Part shown: positions 55,811 through 64,000 of the stretch, one piece after another | Numbering within the stretch: the first letter of the stretch is position 1 | How the letters are laid out: each line of letters starts with the position of its first letter | From: Paracoccaceae bacterium | GTDB taxonomy: Bacteria; Pseudomonadota; Alphaproteobacteria; Rhodobacterales; Rhodobacteraceae | Assembly: GCA_012103375.1 (NCBI GenBank) | Contig: WLWX01000001.1 | Span: forward strand, 2,036,501-2,100,500 | DNA: 64,000 nucleotides | Reading direction: 5' to 3' | Notes under the pieces: generated by a model | Database searches by the model: none | What the model saw: the letters and a program-made list of their open reading frames with translations, nothing else | Told to the model about the DNA's origin: nothing | Program-made: the position numbers and the translations under genes

Positions 55811-55830
55811 GGTGGCGGCGAGGGCGCGCT

Positions 55831-56451
55831 GTGGCCCATCGCCCAGACCTGCGGCATCGACCGGCCCAGGCCGGAACCCCGCTTCAGGATGCAGCGCTTT
55901 CGCGGCAATTGTTCGAAACGGGTCGTCAGGCGAATGACCCGCTGCTGATCATTGCGGCCGCGAAACTGCGAAAATCGCTGGAATTCCGGGAAACGGATCG
56001 CGCGCCCGATACTGCAACTGCTGGTGCCACGGCAGCCTCTGCCGCGCGGTTGCCCCATCTTGATGCGGACGAAATGCTGGATGTCGCCGCCACCCTTGCG
56101 GTCGAGAACGAGGTTCTGCTGGGCCTGATCGACGATGTGCGCTTTTCGACATCCAAGGGCGTCGTCGATGGGCCGCTCTATTCCATCTCGAAGCTGCGTT
56201 CGGGCGGTGCGGATACCTATCAGGCGCTGCCGTTCGAAGGCGGGACCTATGCCGACATCTATGTTGAGGGGCGCGAGGATGCGGACCTGAACCTGTATGT
56301 GTTTGACGCCCAGAACCGTCTGGTCTGTTCGGATACCGACCTCAGCGACATCGCTTATTGCGGCTGGCGTCCGCAGGCGACGGCTGACTTCACGATCAAG
56401 GTCGAAAATCAGGGCCCGTCGTTGTCGACCTATTCTCTGATCACCAACTGA
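55831..56451 (+). CDS. Small beta-domain protein B, paralogue of the 50280 protein, truncated N-terminus
   Basis: About 206 residues from a possible GTG at 55831; homology-like sequence starts near 55867 (AGTPLQDAALSRQLFETG). The C-terminal beta domain has YADIYVEG, DADLNLYVF, LVCSDTDLSDIAYC and ends YSLITN, parallel to the paralogue's FAEISIIG, DADLDVIVS, ICLDVSYSDRFYC and YYLLTN. No signal peptide is found, unlike the paralogue. The start is unsure. It is followed 8 bp later by the caspase-like gene, so the two are an operon. Confidence 0.7.
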   Translation: MAHRPDLRHRPAQAGTPLQDAALSRQLFETGRQANDPLLIIAAAKLRKSLEFRETDRAPDTATAGATAASAARLPHLDADEMLDVAATLAVENEVLLGLIDDVRFSTSKGVVDGPLYSISKLRSGGADTYQALPFEGGTYADIYVEGREDADLNLYVFDAQNRLVCSDTDLSDIAYCGWRPQATADFTIKVENQGPSLSTYSLITN

Positions 56452-56459
56452 GGTTCGGG

Positions 56460-58412
56460 ATGCGCTTGGTTTATCGGTTTCTGCTATGCCTTGGGCTTGC
56501 GACCATGGTGTCTTCGCCCGCATCGGCGCGCGAAAACCACGCCTTGCTGATCGGTGTATCGACCTATGACAATCTGGAAAAGAAGTATTGGCTGCGTGGT
56601 CCGGCCAATGACATTGCGCTGGTCGAAACCTATCTGACCAGCCAGTCGCCGGTGTCCTTCGACCAGGGCAATGTCCGGGTGCTTGCCGACGGGGTTGAGG
56701 GGGCCGAGCGTCCAACGCTTGCGGCAATCCGTGCGGCTTTTGCGGATTTGGCCGCGACGGTGCAGGCGGATGATTTCATTTACCTGCATTTCTCGGGCCA
56801 TGGCAGCCAGGCCCCCGCCATTGATCCATCCAGTGAACTGGACGGATTGGATGAGCTGTTTTTGCCCATCGACGTTGGCCCGTGGAGCAATCAGACAGGC
56901 AGCGTGGACCGTGCGCTGGTTGATGATGAGATCGGGCAGATGATCGGCGCGCTGCGCGCCAAAGGCGCAACCGTCTGGGCCGTATTTGACAGTTGCCATT
57001 CAGGCACCGTCACCCGCGCCGCCCCGACCGGTGCGGACGAGGTGCGCCTGCGCAAACTGGGGGCAGAGGCCCTCCATATTCCGGAAACGGCGAAGGACGC
57101 GGTCACCACCCGCGCCCTGCCCGATGCCCGCAGTCAGCCCGCCAGCCCGATTGACCTGACCGAGGGCGCGGGCATCACCTATGCGCAGCTGGGTCAGGAA
57201 ATGCTGCGCAAATACACGGTGCTGAACCGCGCCCAGACGACGCCGATGTTCGAGGGCGATTTGCAGTCGCGGGTATTTGGCGGCGATGCGGTGCCCCGCG
57301 TTGCGCAATGGCCGCTGAGTATGGCTGACGGCTATGTCTCGATCCCGGCGGGACGCCTGCATGGGCTGGTTGAGGGGGCGGAACTGGCTGTTGTGGCCTC
57401 ACCCGCCGATGCGACGGGGGACGCGCTGGGCCGGGTGACGGTGGATTTCGTCGACACTTTCGTGACCGAGGCGGTTGTCGCCGAAGATGGCGCGCTTGCG
57501 CTGGGCGATGTGCCGCGCGGCGCCTATTTGCGCAAGCTGTCTGAGGACGTTGATTTTTCGCTGAACGTTGCGCTGCCAGAGGCGGGGTCGGAGATTGCGG
57601 CGCGGATGCAATCCGTTGCCGATGCGCTGCGGGGGGCACCAGACGGCCCGGCGCGCGTGACATTCGTCGCTGCCGGAGCCGAGGCGGATATCCGGTTGGC
57701 GATCCTGCCTGACAGCCCGCGGCCCGATGCGATCTGGTTCCTGCCAGCCTCGGGCCTTGCTGACGAGGGGGCGTTGGAACAGATCATCTCGGTCTCGACA
57801 GATGACAAAACCGATGCGGAGCTTGGCGTCGTGATTGCGGACACTTTGGCGCGTATGTCCAAGGCGCTGAACCTGCTGAAGCTGGGGGCGGCGTTTGGGG
57901 GCAGCGATCTGGATGTAACGGCGGCGTTGTTGCGCACCGATCAGCGGCAGCGGCGGTTTACCGAACTTGACCCGGCGCAGGTGCCAAGGCTGGTGCCCGA
58001 CGACGTGCTGTACCTGAAGGCAACGAACAATCTGGGGCAGCCGGTTGATGTGAATGTGCTGTATGTGGGGTCGGATTACTCGATCAGCCATATCCTTGCC
58101 ATTCGCATGACGCCGGGCGACGAACTGAACGAACCGCTGGTCGCGATCGACGGGCGCGCCTATGGCCGCGACCGCGTGATTGTGGTGATGAGCCCGGCAA
58201 AACGCGGCACCGCGACCGAGGATCTGAGTTTCCTGGAACAGGCCAGTATTCCGACGCTGCGCGATATCGACGGCGGGGACGCCAGTTTCAGCGATCTGGT
58301 GGCCGAAGCCGGATTTGGTACCACGACCCGCTCGGCCACGTCGGTTGCCCGCGATACCGGCCCGAAACCGGGCATTCTGCAATTCGAGATCGACGCCGTC
58401 CGTGCCGAGTAA
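56460..58412 (+). CDS. Exported caspase-family (C14) protein
   Basis: A 650-residue protein with signal peptide MRLVYRFLLCLGLATMVSSP then ASA. The caspase domain begins NHALLIGVSTYDNLE; catalytic His about residue 114 (LHFSGHGSQ) and Cys about residue 179 (FDSCHSGT). After the Cys the expected strand and GxFTYxL helix are absent: at about residue 238 the chain goes from DLTEGA directly to GITYAQLGQEMLRKY. The C-terminal part (about 300-650) resembles DUF4384-like, non-catalytic sequence. The ATG at 56460 follows TGAGGTTCGGG. Whether the catalytic domain still folds is doubtful. Confidence 0.82.
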   Translation: MRLVYRFLLCLGLATMVSSPASARENHALLIGVSTYDNLEKKYWLRGPANDIALVETYLTSQSPVSFDQGNVRVLADGVEGAERPTLAAIRAAFADLAATVQADDFIYLHFSGHGSQAPAIDPSSELDGLDELFLPIDVGPWSNQTGSVDRALVDDEIGQMIGALRAKGATVWAVFDSCHSGTVTRAAPTGADEVRLRKLGAEALHIPETAKDAVTTRALPDARSQPASPIDLTEGAGITYAQLGQEMLRKYTVLNRAQTTPMFEGDLQSRVFGGDAVPRVAQWPLSMADGYVSIPAGRLHGLVEGAELAVVASPADATGDALGRVTVDFVDTFVTEAVVAEDGALALGDVPRGAYLRKLSEDVDFSLNVALPEAGSEIAARMQSVADALRGAPDGPARVTFVAAGAEADIRLAILPDSPRPDAIWFLPASGLADEGALEQIISVSTDDKTDAELGVVIADTLARMSKALNLLKLGAAFGGSDLDVTAALLRTDQRQRRFTELDPAQVPRLVPDDVLYLKATNNLGQPVDVNVLYVGSDYSISHILAIRMTPGDELNEPLVAIDGRAYGRDRVIVVMSPAKRGTATEDLSFLEQASIPTLRDIDGGDASFSDLVAEAGFGTTTRSATSVARDTGPKPGILQFEIDAVRAE

Positions 58413-58443
58413 ACCGCCCTTGTTGCGTGACCGGAGGTTGCGC

Positions 58444-61413
58444 GTGTTTCATTTGCGATGCCTGATCTTCTGCCTTGTAGCCCTTGCCCTGCCGGTCGCG
58501 GCGCAGGAACAGACTGCAGTGGAGTTTTTTCCCGACCTCGACACCGGTGGCCATCGCGCCGCAATCCGCGGCCTTGCGATCAGTGCCGATGGGGCAACGC
58601 TGGTAACGGCGTCAGACGACAAGACGGTGCGGGTGTGGGACTGGCAATCCGGCGAAAGTCGTACGGTTCTGCGCGGCCAGATCGGGCCGGGGAACGAAGG
58701 GTTGGTGAACGCGCTGGCGCTGTCACCGTATGGCACGCAGGTGGCGGTTGGCGGCTATTTCGGCGCGCATCTGGCAACTGAACCGCCGTTTGGAGACATC
58801 CGGATTTTCGATACCCGCTCGGGCAGGATCCTGCGGGTGCTGGCGGGGCATGCGCTGGTCGTGGATACGCTGGCCTATGACCCGATCCGTGACGAATTGG
58901 CGGCCTCGGGGCAGGGCGGGTTGGTGCATCGCTGGCAGGCGCCGTTTTCGAACGCGCCGCAGGAATTGCCGGTTCTGGACACCGGGGCGCGCCGCGTGTC
59001 CCATGTTGCTTATGCGGTGGATGGGGGCAGGTTGATCGCCACGACGTTCGATTACGGGCTGCGGATCTGGGACATGGCGTCTGCTGCAGAGGTTCCCGTT
59101 CCAGGCGCCGAGGCTTTGTGGGACACGCCCCTGACCGGGCTTGCCGTCAGCCAGGACGGTCGTCGGTTCGCGCTGTCAGGCGAAGACGGTCGGGTGGAGC
59201 TGCGCGAGGCCGCAGGCGGCGCCGTTCTGGCCACCCTCCCCGCGCAGCCGTTCCGGCCGGATGCGCTTGCCTTGGCGCTGGACGATACGGCGCTGGTCGT
59301 CGGGTGCAGCTATCGTTGCGGTGCGGATCATCGCACACAGGTTTGGGACATCGAAACGCGATCGGTGATCGCGGCGCATCGCGGGCATGATGGTGGGATT
59401 CTGGTTGCGTCGGCGCTGCCGGGTGGGGCGCGGGTTGCCTCGGCTGGCGGGCGGGGAAACTCGGTGCGGATCTGGGATGCCTCCTCGGGCGCGGGCATTC
59501 AGGTGTTGACGGGCTTGGGGCAGCCGGTTTCGACCATCGGAATTGCAACGGATGGGGCGGCAATTGCCTGGGGCAGTGCCGATCCATGCCCCGATTTGCC
59601 GATCTGTCCGGCGACATTGGGGCCGCTGGAACATGCGCTGGACCTGCCAACTGACGCGCGCAGTTTCGAAGCGCCGCGCCCGGTTGATCCTGCAATGCAG
59701 TACCAGCGTGCCCAGGTCGCGGCTGCGGAAATCTCGGTGACATTTCAACAGGCTGGCGGGTTTGCCGCCGGACAGTTGACGGTGACGGGACCGGGTGGGC
59801 AGACACAAATCCGCAAGGGGCCGACGGACGGGTATTACCACAGCGCCTTTTCGGTTCTGGACGATGGCATCCTGTCGGGTGGTGGCAACGGTATCCTGCT
59901 GGCACATGCCCAAAGCGATGGCAGCGTGGTGGGAGAGTTCGTCGGCCATACCGGGGATGTCCTGGCCCTGGCGCATGCCGCCGGGCGGTTGGTGTCGGGC
60001 AGTGCGGATCAGACGATCAAGATCTGGAACCTCGACACGCGCGGGCTGATCGCAACGCTGTTCTTTGCCGGTGATGACTGGATCATCTGGACGCCGCAGG
60101 GATATTTTCACGCGTCGCCCAATGGTGACCGGCTGATCGGCTGGCACATCAATCAGGGACAGAATGCCGAGGCACGATTCGTGCGCGCCCGCCAATTGCG
60201 TCAGCACCTACACTCGCCCGAGATTGTGCGCCGCGCCATCCTGACCGGGGACGCCGCCACAGCAGCCAGTGAGCTGCGCGGGACCGACCGTGAACTGGCC
60301 GATCTGCTGACCCGCCGCCCGCCGGAATTTGACATCCGGCTGGCCGACGAACTGCCAGCCCCGGTTGGTTTTGCCGCGGTCGAGATCACCGGCGCAAGCC
60401 TGGAGGAGATCGAGGGCTGGGGATATTCCGTACTGGTCAATGACCGCCGGGTGCCGCCGTTGCAGATGCCCGATACCTCTGATCAGGGGCGGCTGATCTA
60501 TCTGGTGCCGGTCACCACGGGCGAGAATGCGATCACCGTAAGTGGTGCAAATGACTTTGGCTATGTGACCGAACGGTCGGCCACCAAGATTGCGCGCGCG
60601 GCCCCGGCGCCGAAACAGGGCAAGCTGTTCGTTGCGGTGGTCGGGGTCAATGATTATCCGAACCTGCCCAATGGCTGCAACGGCCAGTCCTGCGATCTGG
60701 CCTATCCGGTCGCTGATGCGGTCGAGTTCTTGCAGGTCGTCGCCGAACGTTCGGCCCCGCTGTTTCAGTCCATGGAGGCGTTGGTTCTGGTCAGCCCCGA
60801 TGCATTGGCCGCCCAGCCGCTGCGTCGCGAGGCGCTGGCCCGGATTGTTGACCTTGATGACGTGATGACGCCCGATGCGGCAACGATCACGGACGAGCTG
60901 CTGGATTTTCTTGCCCGCCCCGGCCCGGACGACACGACGATCATTTTTGTCGCAGGCCACGGCGTGAACGTGGGTGAGCGGTATTTCTTCATCCCTGAAA
61001 ACGGCCAGAAACGCGATGATCGCTGGCGCATGTCCTCGCTGGTGAACTGGCAGATCATTCAGGAGGAGATCGGTTACGCCACCGGGCGGCGCATTCTGGT
61101 TCTGGATACCTGCCGCGCCGCGAATGCCTTCAATGCCCGGCTGGAAAAAGACGCCGCAGACGCGCGCGTCGTCGTTCTGTCGGCAACCGCGGCCAATAAT
61201 ACCGCCGGAGAGCGCCCCGATCTGGGCCACGGGATCTTCACCTATGCGCTGCTGGAAGGGTTGCGCGGGCGGGCCGATACCTCGGGCGACGGCGTGCGGC
61301 TGCTGAACCTTGCGGATTATGTTTATCGCGAGGTTTTGCGCCTCAGTAATCGCAAGCAGGAGCCGTTCTACCATTTCTCGCAGACGGCGAATTTCCTGCT
61401 GGCGGCCCCATAA
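58444..61413 (+). CDS. Exported WD40-repeat/caspase fusion protein
   Basis: A 989-residue protein from GTG 58444, which follows GGAGG at 58433-58437. Signal peptide VFHLRCLIFCLVALALPVAA. About seven WD40 repeats (first VRVWDWQSGES, last GHTGDVLALAH to IKIWNLD near residue 500-533), then a linker and a C14 caspase domain (about 723-989). The catalytic His is about residue 839 (VAGHGVNVG) and Cys about residue 890 (LDTCRAANAF), followed by an intact GIFTYALLEGLRG. WD40-caspase fusions are known in bacterial signalling, but exported ones are less so. Confidence 0.88.
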   Translation: MFHLRCLIFCLVALALPVAAQEQTAVEFFPDLDTGGHRAAIRGLAISADGATLVTASDDKTVRVWDWQSGESRTVLRGQIGPGNEGLVNALALSPYGTQVAVGGYFGAHLATEPPFGDIRIFDTRSGRILRVLAGHALVVDTLAYDPIRDELAASGQGGLVHRWQAPFSNAPQELPVLDTGARRVSHVAYAVDGGRLIATTFDYGLRIWDMASAAEVPVPGAEALWDTPLTGLAVSQDGRRFALSGEDGRVELREAAGGAVLATLPAQPFRPDALALALDDTALVVGCSYRCGADHRTQVWDIETRSVIAAHRGHDGGILVASALPGGARVASAGGRGNSVRIWDASSGAGIQVLTGLGQPVSTIGIATDGAAIAWGSADPCPDLPICPATLGPLEHALDLPTDARSFEAPRPVDPAMQYQRAQVAAAEISVTFQQAGGFAAGQLTVTGPGGQTQIRKGPTDGYYHSAFSVLDDGILSGGGNGILLAHAQSDGSVVGEFVGHTGDVLALAHAAGRLVSGSADQTIKIWNLDTRGLIATLFFAGDDWIIWTPQGYFHASPNGDRLIGWHINQGQNAEARFVRARQLRQHLHSPEIVRRAILTGDAATAASELRGTDRELADLLTRRPPEFDIRLADELPAPVGFAAVEITGASLEEIEGWGYSVLVNDRRVPPLQMPDTSDQGRLIYLVPVTTGENAITVSGANDFGYVTERSATKIARAAPAPKQGKLFVAVVGVNDYPNLPNGCNGQSCDLAYPVADAVEFLQVVAERSAPLFQSMEALVLVSPDALAAQPLRREALARIVDLDDVMTPDAATITDELLDFLARPGPDDTTIIFVAGHGVNVGERYFFIPENGQKRDDRWRMSSLVNWQIIQEEIGYATGRRILVLDTCRAANAFNARLEKDAADARVVVLSATAANNTAGERPDLGHGIFTYALLEGLRGRADTSGDGVRLLNLADYVYREVLRLSNRKQEPFYHFSQTANFLLAAP

Positions 61414-61414
61414 C

Positions 61415-63103
61415 ATGCGCAGGCTGTGGGGGATGATTTGGGCGATTGCCCTGCTGTCCGCGCCCGCGCTGGCACAGGTGCCCTGCCCGGAGGGCGGCGT
61501 GTCGTTTCCGCCGCATTACCTGTCAGACCGTGTGTTCCGCGATGGTCTGTCGCAAACCCGTCAGGTGCCAGCTTCGCCCAATCATGTCAGCGGTCTGATC
61601 ATCCCGCATCATCTTGAGATGCCCGATCTGATTGCCGGTGGCCTGCGCCGGGCCACGGATCAGAAACCGAACCGTATCATCCTGTTGTTCCCGGACCATT
61701 TCTATCGTGCGACACGCCCGTTCGCGACAACCCGCTGGGGCTTTGACACGGTTCTGGGTCCGGTCGCGACCGATTCTGCGGCGGCCGGGGCGCTGCTGGC
61801 CGAGGCGGGGCTTGTCGAAGACTCCTGCCTGTTCGGGGCCGAACACGGGCTGCGCGCGGTGTTGCCTTTTGTGGCCGAGCTGTTTCCGGATGTGCCGGTC
61901 CTGCCGATTGCGATTGCGATCAGCGCGACCCGGCAGGATTGGGACCGGATGGCGGATCTGCTGGAGCCATTGCTGGGCGATGACACACTTCTGGTGCAGG
62001 CCACGGATTTCTCGCATTATCTGCCGCATCATCTGGCCCGGCAGCGCGATCAGCAAGTGTTGAACCTGCTTGCTGCGGGGGACCTCGACGGGTTGGCGGG
62101 GCTGGTGCAGCCGGATCATGTGGACAGTACGGGCGCGCTGTATCTGACCGCGCTGTTGCAGGCGCGCCGGTATGGGGCGGCACCAGTGGTTCTGGAAAGC
62201 CGCAATCTTCAGCAGAAGTCCGACGCCCTGATTGCCGAGACCACCAGTTACCTCGTCGCGGAATACACCGCCCCGGCGGCTGATCCCGGCCCGGTGGGCC
62301 TTGGGGAGGGGCCGGTCTATGTGCTGGGTGGCGATGTGTTTCTGGGCCGCAGTCTGCCACGTCTGCTGAGTGACGAGTTGGTGATCGAGGCGGTGAAAGA
62401 CGCAGCACTGGGGGCGACACGGGGGTTGCCGCTGATTGCCAATCTAGAGGGCGTGCTGCTGCCGGACATGCCAAGCGGGCTGCCCGAACTTCTGCTGGCG
62501 ATGCCCGGTGATCTGGCCATCGACTGGGCGCGGCGGCTGAACATCGTGGGCTTTGGGCTGGCCAACAATCATGCCAATGACATCGGCCCCAGCGGCCTGG
62601 CCGAAACCCATCGCGCACTGACGTCCGCCGGAATACCCTGGTTTGGCCCCGGTCAGGCGCTGCACCTGCCGGGTGTCACCATCGTCGGGCTGAGCGATCT
62701 GGACGGCGCCGCGCAGCAACGCGCGGACCGGTTGAGCGACACCGATCTGGATCATCTGATCCGGTCGGATGCCAGCGTTCCGGTGGTTGCCTTCGTGCAT
62801 TGGGGGCGCGAATTCCTGACCCGGCCACGCCCGCGCGAGGTTGCTCTGGCCGACCGGATGCGCCAGCGCGGCGTGTCGGCGATCATCGGTGCGCATCCGC
62901 ATGCAGCCAGCCAAGGTCTTCGGGCGATCAGCGGCGGCGATACTGTGATTCTGCACTCGCTGGGGAATTTCCTGTTCGACCAGATGCCGCCGGAAGCCTC
63001 GGGCGCGCTGGCTGAAATCAGGACCTTCCGACAGGGCACGATCTTCCTGCGTCAGCTGCCGCTGCCATCGCTTTATTCAGTCGCAAAGGTCGCAGCTGAC
63101 TGA
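61415..63103 (+). CDS. Exported MEMO-like / CapA-like fusion protein
   Basis: A 562-residue exported protein (signal MRRLWGMIWAIALLSAPALA). The N-terminal half is AmmeMemoRadiSam-B/MEMO-like: GLIIPHHLEMPDLIAGG, FPDHFYRATRPF and ATDFSHYLPHH. From about residue 299 a CapA/PGA-cap metallophosphatase-like domain follows: GGDVFLGRS, NLEG, NNHANDIG, HWGREF and GAHPH. Linking these two in one chain is unusual. The ATG at 61415 is 2 bp after the WD40-caspase stop, so the genes are an operon. Confidence 0.8.
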   Translation: MRRLWGMIWAIALLSAPALAQVPCPEGGVSFPPHYLSDRVFRDGLSQTRQVPASPNHVSGLIIPHHLEMPDLIAGGLRRATDQKPNRIILLFPDHFYRATRPFATTRWGFDTVLGPVATDSAAAGALLAEAGLVEDSCLFGAEHGLRAVLPFVAELFPDVPVLPIAIAISATRQDWDRMADLLEPLLGDDTLLVQATDFSHYLPHHLARQRDQQVLNLLAAGDLDGLAGLVQPDHVDSTGALYLTALLQARRYGAAPVVLESRNLQQKSDALIAETTSYLVAEYTAPAADPGPVGLGEGPVYVLGGDVFLGRSLPRLLSDELVIEAVKDAALGATRGLPLIANLEGVLLPDMPSGLPELLLAMPGDLAIDWARRLNIVGFGLANNHANDIGPSGLAETHRALTSAGIPWFGPGQALHLPGVTIVGLSDLDGAAQQRADRLSDTDLDHLIRSDASVPVVAFVHWGREFLTRPRPREVALADRMRQRGVSAIIGAHPHAASQGLRAISGGDTVILHSLGNFLFDQMPPEASGALAEIRTFRQGTIFLRQLPLPSLYSVAKVAAD

Positions 63104-63178
63104 GGGCATATTCGCTGTTGTTATCAAACGATATTCGCCGATAGTCTGATGACGAACCATTCGCTGCGAGGGTTGATC

Positions 63179-64000
63179 ATGCCGACGCCACTGCTTTCGA
63201 TCTGCCGTTTGATGCCGCCTGCGGTGCTGTGCCTTGCCCTGCTGCCAACGATCGCGCTGGGCACGGAAACTGGCGAACCGCGGCCCGAGCGTCATTTGCA
63301 TGTTCTGTTTGATCCGGTTGCACGACAGGTTCAGCGGCAGAATGTGGGGGTTTATGGGCCGCACCCGGACATGGCACTGGAATTCCAATGGGAGCCTCAG
63401 GCCGGAAACTGGCCCGGCGTGACGGATGCCGGGCTGGCCGACGGGCCGGGGCGCATTGTTTGGCGGGTGCCGGGGACAGCGGATTACGATCCGCGCGCGG
63501 CGCATCACTGGTATCAGGGCACACTCAGCGCCGGCCGTTTTCATGGGGCAGGTACGCTGCACTATCGCGATGGCAGTTATTATCAGGGCACCTGGGTCAA
63601 AGGTGCGCTGGCCGGTCCGGGCGTTCATCTGGATGCCAGTGGCAACCGATATGAAGGTGGGTTCGTGAACGGACAACGCTCGGGCGAGGGGGTTTTGCGC
63701 GGTCGGGATGGATCAGTCCTCACCGGCGCATTCGAGGGTGGCGAACGCCACGGCTCCGGTACGCTTAAACTTCCCGGCGTGGCGGAATTCGCGGTTGTGT
63801 TTGAGCGGGACAGAATGGTCGACAGTGCACGCCCGGATATTCTGGCAGATGCAACGCTCAAAGGGTTGTTGCGCGCCCAATCCGGCGGCGATGCGGGCAA
63901 GACGCGGATGTCCTTGGTGATCGACCAGCGGATCACGGCAGATCAGTACATGCAGTACACGCATTTCGTCGATGGGGATGAGGTGCTGATTTACCCTTCG
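63179..64000 (+). CDS. MORN-repeat exported protein, partial
   Basis: Open to the right edge (274 codons). Signal peptide MPTPLLSICRLMPPAVLCLA then LLPTIALG. From about residue 115 it has four to five MORN-type repeats (YQGTLSAGRFHGAGTL; YYQGTWVKGALAGPG; YEGGFVNGQRSGEG; GAFEGGERHGSGTL). MORN repeats bind lipids or mediate protein contacts. It continues the operon 75 bp after the fusion protein. The C-terminus lies outside the window. Confidence 0.78.
   Translation, partial: MPTPLLSICRLMPPAVLCLALLPTIALGTETGEPRPERHLHVLFDPVARQVQRQNVGVYGPHPDMALEFQWEPQAGNWPGVTDAGLADGPGRIVWRVPGTADYDPRAAHHWYQGTLSAGRFHGAGTLHYRDGSYYQGTWVKGALAGPGVHLDASGNRYEGGFVNGQRSGEGVLRGRDGSVLTGAFEGGERHGSGTLKLPGVAEFAVVFERDRMVDSARPDILADATLKGLLRAQSGGDAGKTRMSLVIDQRITADQYMQYTHFVDGDEVLIYPS

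Noticed and set aside
55807-56727. Minus-strand ORF of 306 codons opposite the beta-domain and caspase genes
   Set aside because: It has a biased Arg/Gln-rich composition typical of shadow frames and overlaps two supported genes.

Overview
The window looks like chromosomal DNA of an alphaproteobacterium of the Rhodobacteraceae/Roseobacter type. The base composition is GC-rich. It carries a smo/mtlK-type polyol operon, tripartite tricarboxylate transporter genes with a tctDE pair, Rhodobacterales-style GC-rich intergenic hairpins, and GTG/TTG starts. No rRNA, tRNA or CRISPR array was seen. The assignment rests on gene content and family recognition, not on a database search.

Layout. 1-2.0 kb: housekeeping genes (hrpB fragment, meaB, rpmB). 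2.1-8.0 kb: an accessory patch with nested insertion sequences, an XRE regulator/membrane protein pair with twin operators, a GFA-family gene hit by a MITE, a universal stress protein, a thioesterase and an IS1182-type element. 8.1-15.9 kb: ordinary metabolism and envelope genes (EI24 protein, nitroreductase, HDAC-like amidohydrolase, M48 lipoprotein, dgkA, GDPD, RidA, mlaA-mlaC). 15.9-18.2 kb: rhlE interrupted by an IS630 element. 18.5-25.0 kb: a LysR-controlled catabolic operon ending in a TPP-enzyme pseudogene. 25.0-31 kb: ArsR/SRPBCC, DUF4387/AtuA and tctCBA with divergent tctDE. 32.6-35.2 kb: a binding protein, aroQ and an oxidoreductase. 35.3-40.6 kb: an S8 peptidase and a vanadium-haloperoxidase-like protein, divergent from a SARP-like regulator. 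40.7-48.7 kb: a LacI-controlled sorbitol/mannitol operon carrying two MITE insertions. 49.1-50.2 kb: a second IS630 copy.

50.3-64 kb holds the most unusual block. It encodes proteins predicted to act outside the cytoplasm: two related small beta-domain proteins, a patatin-like lipoprotein, an OmpR-type two-component pair, a trypsin-like PDZ protease, a caspase-like protein, a WD40-caspase fusion, a MEMO-CapA-like fusion and a MORN-repeat protein. I read it as a candidate extracytoplasmic protease/caspase pathway. Its function is not established here, and several of its genes look damaged.

Two themes cross the window. First, a 218-bp MITE occurs four times with no difference seen by eye. It shares terminal repeats and a 4-bp, GGCC-like target duplication with the IS1182-type element at 6.5-8.0 kb, which suggests recent mobilisation. 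Second, gene damage is dense: an IS630 insertion in rhlE, three MITE insertions that truncate genes, a nonsense codon plus frameshift, two single-base frameshifts, and apparent in-frame losses in a receiver domain and a caspase domain. Either this genome is decaying under transposon expansion, or part of the small-indel damage is sequence error.
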